Origin: Rubrobacter sp.
Lineage (GTDB): Bacteria; Actinomycetota; Rubrobacteria; Rubrobacterales; Rubrobacteraceae
DNA length: 5,380 nucleotides
NCBI GenBank assembly: GCA_013695335.1
Contig: JACDAR010000247.1
Location: 1 to 5,380 of the forward strand
Direction: 5' to 3'
A program made the translations under genes and the position numbers. Position 1 is the stretch's first letter. Every line of letters begins with the position of its first letter. The notes below the pieces were generated by a model. It saw only the letters and a program-made list of their open reading frames with translations. It was not told the origin of the DNA and searched no databases. Shown in pieces: positions 1-4,058 of the stretch.

Positions 1-523
1 CCCTGCTGCGGCTGCTGCGCGGCCTCTCGCCCTCCGCGACGTTGCGGGGTACGAGGTCATCCCTCACGGCCTGCTTCAGGGCCTTCTGCAGGGTGACGTG
101 CAGGTAGTCCACAGAGCGGGGGGAGAGCCCTTTCGCCTTCTCCCTATAGAGCCTGCGGACCTCGGGACGGCCCAGGTCTTTGAGCTTCCTCTTCCCGATA
201 GAAGGGACGAGGTGGTTGCGCACGATGCCGGCGTACCGGACGTGGGTGCTGTGCTCCAGCTTGCCGGCCTCAACCAGCGGAAGCACGCAGTCGGAGAGCC
301 ACCCGTCCAGGTACTGGCCCACCGTGACGCTTCCTGAGTCGAAGACGAGGCCGACGTCGGCCTCGGACATGACCTTGCGCAGCTTTGCGGCCACGTCGGC
401 GCGGGTCTTCCCGTAGACTGCCCTTTGCTTCGGGCCTTCGGAGGTGTGGACCGTGTGCCGGCCCCACCACCGCCCGTCCTTGCGCCTGGTGATGGACCCC
501 TCGCCGTTGCCCCGCTTACCCAT
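1..523 (-). CDS. Tyrosine site-specific recombinase (phage/ICE-type integrase), N-terminal part, cut by the window edge
   Basis: This frame is open from an ATG at 523-521 to the left edge, giving 174 residues. Residues about 7-48 (GEGSITRRKDGRWWGR, then a GKTRADVAAKL helix) look like the AP2-like arm-binding domain at the start of many integrases. Residues about 67-160 (VTVGQYLDGWL, HVRYAGIVRNHLVPSIGK, LSPRSVDYLHVTLQKALKQAV) match the SAM-like core-binding domain that clamps the attachment site. The catalytic domain with its Arg-His-Arg-Tyr residues would lie beyond the left edge, so activity cannot be judged. Known role of the family: recombining attP with attB, and the reverse with an excisionase. 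The start is set by AAGGAGG five bases before the ATG; this site and the start lie inside the end of the upstream toxin gene (8-base overlap), suggesting coupled translation. An excisionase-like gene lies at 3350-3550. Confidence 0.93.
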   Translation of the reverse strand, partial: MGKRGNGEGSITRRKDGRWWGRHTVHTSEGPKQRAVYGKTRADVAAKLRKVMSEADVGLVFDSGSVTVGQYLDGWLSDCVLPLVEAGKLEHSTHVRYAGIVRNHLVPSIGKRKLKDLGRPEVRRLYREKAKGLSPRSVDYLHVTLQKALKQAVRDDLVPRNVAEGERPRSSRSR

Positions 524-965
524 CGTTGCCTCCTTCTCCCTCTCGATCCCCTGCCTCGCGGATCCATCTCTCGAGGTACGCCGCTGGCGCCATCACTTCT
601 ACTTCTTCCCGTTTCTCCGGCGGGTAATGTTTCAGGTTGCCCGTGACGAGCGTGGCCCCCGCCTCGCGGGCGACCTCCAGGAATGGCAGGTCGCCCGGAT
701 CGGGCAGCTCGGCGCCGAGGGGCGAAGGGCTTGTCCCTAGCCCTTCCTCTTCGAAGAAGGCCAGCAACGACTCCACGTCCGCAGCCGAGAAACCAAACTT
801 ATCCCGGCGCAGCATCTCCCGCCACTCCGAGAGGACACGGTCGTCGTAGGCTACAGTGAGCTCGCCCGCGAGCGCCAGGTCGAGCACCCTGCCCGGAGCC
901 CCGAAGCTGTTGAGGAGGCCGGACACCACGACGTTCGTGTCCAACACTACCCTCCGCCCGCTCAC
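516..965 (-). CDS. PIN-domain ribonuclease toxin, PIN_3-like
   Basis: A 149-residue protein with a PIN fold. Visible motifs are VVLDTNVVVSG at the N-terminus (D9), an acidic E47 in LSEWREML, D89 and D92 in LPDPGDLPFLEVA, and the late strand TLVTGNLKHY (N110). The order and spacing fit the 'putative toxin, PIN family' group (PIN_3-like), whose members are predicted Mg-dependent RNases held inactive by a partner antitoxin. The start is a GTG at 965-963 that overlaps the antitoxin stop as GTGA. No good Shine-Dalgarno precedes it, so its translation probably depends on the antitoxin gene. The stop TAA lies inside the first codons of the integrase gene. The RNA target cannot be told from sequence. 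The third acidic position is ambiguous between D89 and D92. Confidence 0.88.
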   Translation of the reverse strand: MSGRRVVLDTNVVVSGLLNSFGAPGRVLDLALAGELTVAYDDRVLSEWREMLRRDKFGFSAADVESLLAFFEEEGLGTSPSPLGAELPDPGDLPFLEVAREAGATLVTGNLKHYPPEKREEVEVMAPAAYLERWIREAGDREGEGGNDG

Positions 966-1252
966 TGCGCGTCGCGCTCGCCCCGGGCCGCCTCGATTTC
1001 CGCCTCTATCTCGGACTGGTCCATGTTGGCCAAGCCCTCGTGCGCGGCGGTCCTGCGCATCCGGGAGACCGCGGCCTGGGCCTTCGCGCGCCTGAAGAGG
1101 CGCACCGTCTCCTCCAGGTCGTCGTCGTCCACGCCGACCAGCAGCGCCACCGGCTTGCCCCGCGAGGTGATGACCACCTCGTCCCCTTGTCCCGCAGCGT
1201 CGAATACGGGCCTGGGGTTGACCCGTATCTCCCTGGAGCTGACGAACTTCAC
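962..1252 (-). CDS. Phd/YefM-like antitoxin of the PIN_3-like toxin
   Basis: A 96-residue protein. Its first 45 or so residues (VSSREIRVNPRPVFDAA, then GDEVVITSRGKPVALLVGV) show the Phd/YefM pattern: an N-terminal helix, then strands ending in an R/H-G-(K)-P-VA turn. This domain dimerises and binds DNA. The C-terminal half is charged and helical (MDQSEIEAEIEAARGERDAQ), as expected for the tail that wraps and blocks the toxin. The start is a GTG at 1252-1250, supported by GGAGGT six bases upstream. It overlaps the toxin start by four bases (GTGA), the usual antitoxin-first order. It probably represses its own operon through the AT-rich inverted repeat just upstream. Family assignment is from motif pattern only. 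Confidence 0.86.
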   Translation of the reverse strand: MKFVSSREIRVNPRPVFDAAGQGDEVVITSRGKPVALLVGVDDDDLEETVRLFRRAKAQAAVSRMRRTAAHEGLANMDQSEIEAEIEAARGERDAQ

Positions 1253-1266
1253 CCGTTTACCTCCGT

Positions 1267-1300
1267 GTGTAGATCAATTAGATACAACATAGTCTACAGT
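1267..1300 (-). promoter_or_regulatory. Putative operator/promoter region of the antitoxin-toxin-integrase operon
   Basis: An AT-rich island in GC-rich DNA, 15 bases upstream of the antitoxin start. It holds an inverted repeat TGTAGA (1268-1273) / TCTACA (1293-1298) with 19 bases between, and a direct repeat TAGAT (1270-1274 and 1279-1283). Phd-type antitoxins usually bind such palindromes over their own promoter. On the minus strand TATGTT (1291-1286) or TAATTG could be a -10 box, but no convincing -35 box is visible. The rest of the 1253-1397 gap holds only a weak hairpin (1350-1365). Confidence 0.45.
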
Positions 1301-1397
1301 TCCACCGGGCTAGATTCACCACCAAGTCGGAAGAAGGACCGGGGCGAAACTCGGGCGACTCCGAGCGCCACGAAACGGCTCATCACTGCGAGCTACC

Positions 1398-1844
1398 TCA
1401 GGAAAACGGCGACAGGCCCCGTCGTTGGAGTTGGGAGATCAGGGTGTCCACCGTCCACGTTGCGACCCCGCAGCCGAAGAAGTCTTTGTCCGCGGTGAGG
1501 ATGTCGGCGCCGAGCGCGAGGGCCAGGGCCACCACCTGCCAGTCTCCCTCGTCTCGCGGCAGTCGGGAGAGCGCCTCGTCCTTCAAGTCCTCGTAGAGCT
1601 CCTCCGGCACCTCCGCGACGCTCTGCTCCTTGAGCCGGACGGCGGCTTCCCAGTAGCGGGCCGCAACCGCCTCCGGCAGTCCCCGGCCGACCCGGATGCG
1701 GAGCCGGCGGTCCACCTCGTGCCGGGTCTCGTCCCACATCCTCGCGGGCACGTACAGATCGAGGTGGGGGCTGGCGAACAGCACCAACCCCCTGTCCCTG
1801 AGCATCTCGCCGACCAGCGTGCTGGCGTCCACGACCAGGCGCAA
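1398..1844 (-). CDS. PIN-domain protein (PIN_2-like), probable toxin
   Basis: A 148-residue protein with the PIN layout: LVVDAS strand (D6), WDETRHEV with E39 and E43, PRDEGDWQVVALALALGADILT with D98 and D101, then TADKDFF (D119, D121). The ending FGCGVATWTVDTL resembles a group of PIN proteins I recall from cyanobacteria and other bacteria (PIN_2-like), different from the PIN_3-like toxin downstream. Predicted activity is RNA cleavage; the target is unknown. The start is a TTG at 1844-1842. An in-frame stop (TAG, 1859-1857) lies just upstream, and the TTG places the first beta strand correctly, whereas the next GTG would cut into it. Only a weak ribosome site (AGGCGG) precedes it. It follows the antitoxin stop by four bases. 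Confidence 0.85.
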   Translation of the reverse strand: MRLVVDASTLVGEMLRDRGLVLFASPHLDLYVPARMWDETRHEVDRRLRIRVGRGLPEAVAARYWEAAVRLKEQSVAEVPEELYEDLKDEALSRLPRDEGDWQVVALALALGADILTADKDFFGCGVATWTVDTLISQLQRRGLSPFS

Positions 1845-1848
1845 ACCG

Positions 1849-2124
1849 CTAGCCGCCTACGCGCTCGCGCCCCCGATCTTCTGACTCCCCGGATGCGAGA
1901 TCCTCGATCAGCTCCTCTTCGGAGAGGCCGCTCGCGCGGCGCAGCTCCGCCAGGCTGTCCCTCGCCTCCCGCAAAGCCGCCCGAAGCTCCTCCGCGTCGT
2001 TTTTCCGCCTCACCGGGACGTAGAACCCGAGCACCCGCCCGTGCCGGCGCACGGCCAACGGCTCGTCCCCGGAGAGATAGCTGGAGGCGTGATCCCGAAA
2101 CTCCCTGACGCCCACGTCCTTCAT
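1849..2124 (-). CDS. Phd/YefM-like antitoxin of the PIN_2-like protein
   Basis: A 91-residue protein. Residues 1-38 (MKDVGVREFRDHASSYLSG, then PLAVRRHGRVLGFYVPV) carry the Phd-type fold: an amphipathic helix after a V-G-V-R-E-F strand and a hairpin with R-H-G-R-V at the turn. The C-terminal half is rich in Glu, Arg and Leu (EELRAALREARDSLAELRR, then LSEEELIEDL) and should form the toxin-binding helix. The start is an ATG with AAGGAGG six bases upstream, a much stronger site than that of the toxin, as expected for antitoxin excess. The toxin follows four bases after its stop. A perfect palindrome about 35 bases upstream is the likely site of autorepression. Confidence 0.82.
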   Translation of the reverse strand: MKDVGVREFRDHASSYLSGDEPLAVRRHGRVLGFYVPVRRKNDAEELRAALREARDSLAELRRASGLSEEELIEDLASGESEDRGRERVGG

Positions 2125-2155
2125 GTTTAGCCTCCTTGCAGACCCTCGATAGCCG

Positions 2156-2183
2156 AATTTGTGACCACATTATGTCACAAAAT
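2156..2183 (-). promoter_or_regulatory. Palindromic operator and probable promoter of the second toxin-antitoxin operon
   Basis: A perfect inverted repeat TTTGTGAC (2158-2165) / GTCACAAA (2174-2181) with an 8-base spacer; one more pair matches after a single mismatch on each side (2156/2183). On the minus strand the spacer contributes CATAAT, a good -10 box, so a repressor bound here would cover the promoter. No clear -35 box is visible. A partial extra half-site, GTCTCAC, follows at 2184-2190. The half-sites resemble CRP half-sites, but the 10-base gap between TGTGA and TCACA is not the CRP spacing of six. The most likely binder is the antitoxin encoded downstream. Confidence 0.6.
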
Positions 2184-2245
2184 GTCTCACGATTCTATCG
2201 GGCTCTCCAGCACTCCTGAATCCTACCCTCCCTAAGTTGCCCGCC

Positions 2246-3265
2246 TCACTGGTCTTGGGAAGCCGAACGACGCGCGTCTCGCTTGGATTTGCGCTTGTAC
2301 TTGCCCTTGGTGCGGTAGTTGTAGCTTTGCTGGCACCTGCCTTTGTTGTCGCAGAATTGCCGGTCGCTGCGCACCTTTCGGGTCTTGGACGGGTCGGTGG
2401 AGGTGGGCTTGCTTGCGGTGAGCTTGATCGTCGCCCCGCAGTTCTTGCAGTGGGTCACGTTGTTCTCGCCGGCTTCGAGCAGCCAGTACATCTGCAGATA
2501 CATCGCCCCCAACAGGTTGTCGAAGTTCCAACCCCACTTCACCCTGGAAGGAAGCGCGCGGCCCGGCGGCATCCAGAAGCTCCTGCTGGCGTAGGTCCTG
2601 ACCATCCGCGTCACCTCGAAGGCCACCGCGTGCAGCGCGAAACCGAGGATGCCGTCGTGGTGCTTTTCGTCCTCCTCTTCCCAATTCCACAGCTGTTCGT
2701 AGAGCACTTTCGCACAGGGAGAGGGCCCCTCCTCCACCATCAGCCGCGCCTTCTCCCTGTCCCTCGCCAAAACGGCCTCGTAGAGCGCCAAGACGGTCGC
2801 GGCCCGATCCACCTCCTCGAAAAAGTCGTCGACGTAGTCCCGGGGATCTGTATAGCCCTCGTACAGATATCCGTGCCGATTCAGGTAGATGCCGAGGTGG
2901 CACGTGAGGGGGGCGTGGGTATGGGCCCACTCGAGCGCGACGTCCCCCGAACGGTCGCCGTTGTGGAGGCCGGCGAATTTGCGGAACAGGCCGTTGCTGT
3001 CCTCGAACGGTCTATACGCGCGGTAGTTGTCCTGATCCTCCACCGCCGAAAAGCCGACGAACTTCATCGGGTATTTCGGGCGGATGTAGTAGGAGGGGCG
3101 TCCCAGCTCCCAACTCTTCACGGGATCGCGCTTGAGCACGAATTCTTTGCAGACCAAAAGGCCGCCCGCTGCCGTGCCATCCGCAACGAAGCGCCCGGCC
3201 TCGTCGAAGGCGCTCTCCTCTACTCCCTGCCACACGAATCCTCCCGAAGTCACGGGTTTTCTCAT
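2246..3265 (-). CDS. Uncharacterised protein with C-terminal CGNR-like zinc finger
   Basis: A 339-residue soluble protein with no signal peptide or membrane segment that I can see. Its C-terminal end has a probable zinc finger, C273-x2-C276-x28-C305-x5-C311, followed by QSYNYRTKGKYKRKSKRDARR, a basic tail. The pattern resembles CGNR/ABATE-type fingers thought to bind nucleic acid. The central part (GLFRKFAGL, ALEWAHTHAPLTC, then DDFFEEVDRAATVLALYEAVLARD) recalls a widespread uncharacterised bacterial group with 'LFxxFAxL ... FAxxyG ... W' motifs and a similar C-terminal finger; this is from memory. The ATG at 3265 has no Shine-Dalgarno and may be leaderless. An alternative GTG at 3235-3233 has GGAGG four bases upstream and would drop ten residues. 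It is the first leftward gene of the element, in a typical cargo position. I assign no function; regulation or defence are possibilities only. Confidence 0.85.
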   Translation of the reverse strand: MRKPVTSGGFVWQGVEESAFDEAGRFVADGTAAGGLLVCKEFVLKRDPVKSWELGRPSYYIRPKYPMKFVGFSAVEDQDNYRAYRPFEDSNGLFRKFAGLHNGDRSGDVALEWAHTHAPLTCHLGIYLNRHGYLYEGYTDPRDYVDDFFEEVDRAATVLALYEAVLARDREKARLMVEEGPSPCAKVLYEQLWNWEEEDEKHHDGILGFALHAVAFEVTRMVRTYASRSFWMPPGRALPSRVKWGWNFDNLLGAMYLQMYWLLEAGENNVTHCKNCGATIKLTASKPTSTDPSKTRKVRSDRQFCDNKGRCQQSYNYRTKGKYKRKSKRDARRSASQDQ

Positions 3266-3274
3266 GGGTATTTG

Positions 3275-3303
3275 AATTTATCCCATTGACCACATGATGG
3301 CAC
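3275..3303 (-). promoter_or_regulatory. Candidate minus-strand promoter for the zinc-finger gene, nearly leaderless
   Basis: On the minus strand, GTGCCA (3303-3298; four of six matches to TTGACA), a 17-base spacer, then TAAATT (3280-3275; four of six matches to TATAAT). The -10 box ends nine bases before the ATG, so transcription would start about two or three bases before the start codon. This fits the missing Shine-Dalgarno. Confidence 0.4.
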
Positions 3304-3314
3304 CAGATGATAGT
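3286..3314 (+). promoter_or_regulatory. Candidate promoter for the excisionase-ATPase operon
   Basis: TTGACC (3286-3291; five of six matches) and GATAGT (3309-3314; four of six), with an ideal 17-base spacer. Transcription would start near 3321, about 29 bases before the ATG of the excisionase-like gene. It overlaps the opposing promoter at 3275-3303, so the two probably compete or share a regulator. Confidence 0.55.
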
Positions 3315-3349
3315 GGGCGCAAGCAGGCGAACCCGGAGAGGAGGCGCGG

Positions 3350-3550
3350 ATGGAGGCGAAGACCGAGAAGGAGTGGTTCACCACCGACGAGCTGATCCGG
3401 TGGCTCGGTCTGGGGCGGACCAAGACCTACGAGCTCGTGAGGAGCGGGGAGATCCCGAGCTACATGATCGGGCGCGTCCGGCGCATCAGGCGTCAGGACA
3501 TAGAGGCCTGGCTCGAAAAGAACAGGTACCAACCCGGCGGCGAGCGGTAG
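3350..3550 (+). CDS. Excisionase-like helix-turn-helix DNA-binding protein
   Basis: A 66-residue protein that is almost entirely one winged helix domain of the excisionase/MerR-like (HTH_17) type: WFTTDELIRWLGLGRTKTY is helix-turn-helix, ELVRSGEIPSYMIG is the helix and wing entry, and RVRRIRRQDIEAWLEKN closes the fold. Such proteins either bend attachment-site DNA so that the integrase can excise the element, or act as small transcription regulators. The start is an ATG with AGGAGG five bases upstream. It is the first gene of the rightward operon, with the ATPase 49 bases downstream, and lies opposite the leftward arm that ends in the integrase. Direct evidence for the excision role is lacking; the position in an element with an integrase supports it, and control of the divergent promoters is an equal possibility. 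Confidence 0.85.
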   Translation: MEAKTEKEWFTTDELIRWLGLGRTKTYELVRSGEIPSYMIGRVRRIRRQDIEAWLEKNRYQPGGER

Positions 3551-3599
3551 CGGCCTTTCGATGTCCCGCGGAGCGTGAGCCGGGAAGGAAGCCGCCCAG

Positions 3600-4058
3600 A
3601 TGACCGATCCTAACCCCAACGGCCGCGAGTTGGAAGGCGCGATCTCGACGGTCCCGGTGACCGGCGCGACGTCCGGTCGCCCCAGGACGCAGTCGGAGAC
3701 GCTGATCGCGTACGCGGCGAGCGCGGAGCTGTTCCACGCGCCGGACGGCGAGGCCTACGCAACCGTGGGGGTGGGCGGCCACCGGGAGACCTGCCCGCTA
3801 AAGAGTGGACGCTTCACCCGATGGTTGACGAGGAGCTTCTACCGCGAGGCGGGGAAGGCCCCGAGCGCCAGGCCCTCACCGACGCAAGGGCCACTATCGG
3901 GGCCATGGCGGCCTTCGACGGTCCCGAACTGCCAATTTTCGTCCGGGTCGCCGGGCACGAGGAGGCCGTCTACCTGGACCTGTGCAACGAGGACTGGGAG
4001 GTGGCAGAGATCACAGCCTCCGGCTGGCGGGTGCTCCCGAGCGAGGCCGTGCCGGTGA
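3600..4058 (+). pseudogene. N-terminal piece of the element ATPase, before the frameshift
   Basis: Codons from the ATG at 3600 to about 3869 give some 90 residues (SETLIAYAASAELFHAPDGEAYATV, then VGGHRETCPLKSGRFTRWLTRSFYREAGKAPSA) that look like the conserved N-terminus of the mobile-element ATPase family whose remainder is at 3821-5254. After about 3869 this frame turns into Pro/Arg/Ser-rich text with no conserved look and stops at 4058. The continuation is in the -1 frame. The ATG has AAGGA ten bases upstream, a little far, and an in-frame stop at 3576-3578 rules out an earlier start. Rejoined across one missing base, the two pieces make about 551 residues. Confidence 0.75.

Noticed and set aside
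1..523. Attachment site next to the integrase
   Set aside because: The integrase 3' end and its flank lie beyond the left edge, and no direct repeat or tRNA end is visible in the window.
76..567. A 163-codon minus-strand frame in the integrase region
   Set aside because: It is out of frame with the integrase, whose two domains are clear in the frame starting at 523; the alternative is Arg/Ser/Pro-rich noise.
1350..1365. Hairpin CTCGG-GCGACT-CCGAG downstream of the PIN_2-like gene as a terminator
   Set aside because: The stem is only five pairs and is followed on the minus strand by just three T residues; too weak to call.
1425..2108. A 227-codon open frame on the plus strand across the second toxin-antitoxin pair
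   Set aside because: Arg/Pro/Ala-rich without motifs, and it spans two well-supported minus-strand genes.
2160..2179. CRP-type site (TGTGA/TCACA half-sites)
   Set aside because: The half-sites are 10 bases apart rather than six, and the site sits on an antitoxin promoter, so an antitoxin operator is a better reading.
2237..3289. A 350-codon open frame on the plus strand opposite the zinc-finger gene
   Set aside because: Its translation is low-complexity and Val/Leu/Arg-rich without motifs, whereas the minus strand has a clear zinc finger and balanced composition. It is an antisense shadow of GC-rich coding DNA.
3849..3872. Programmed -1 ribosomal frameshift signal
   Set aside because: G-rich and C-rich runs are present (GGGGAAG, GGCCCCG), but none fits X XXY YYZ in the zero frame, so a base deletion or sequence error is preferred.
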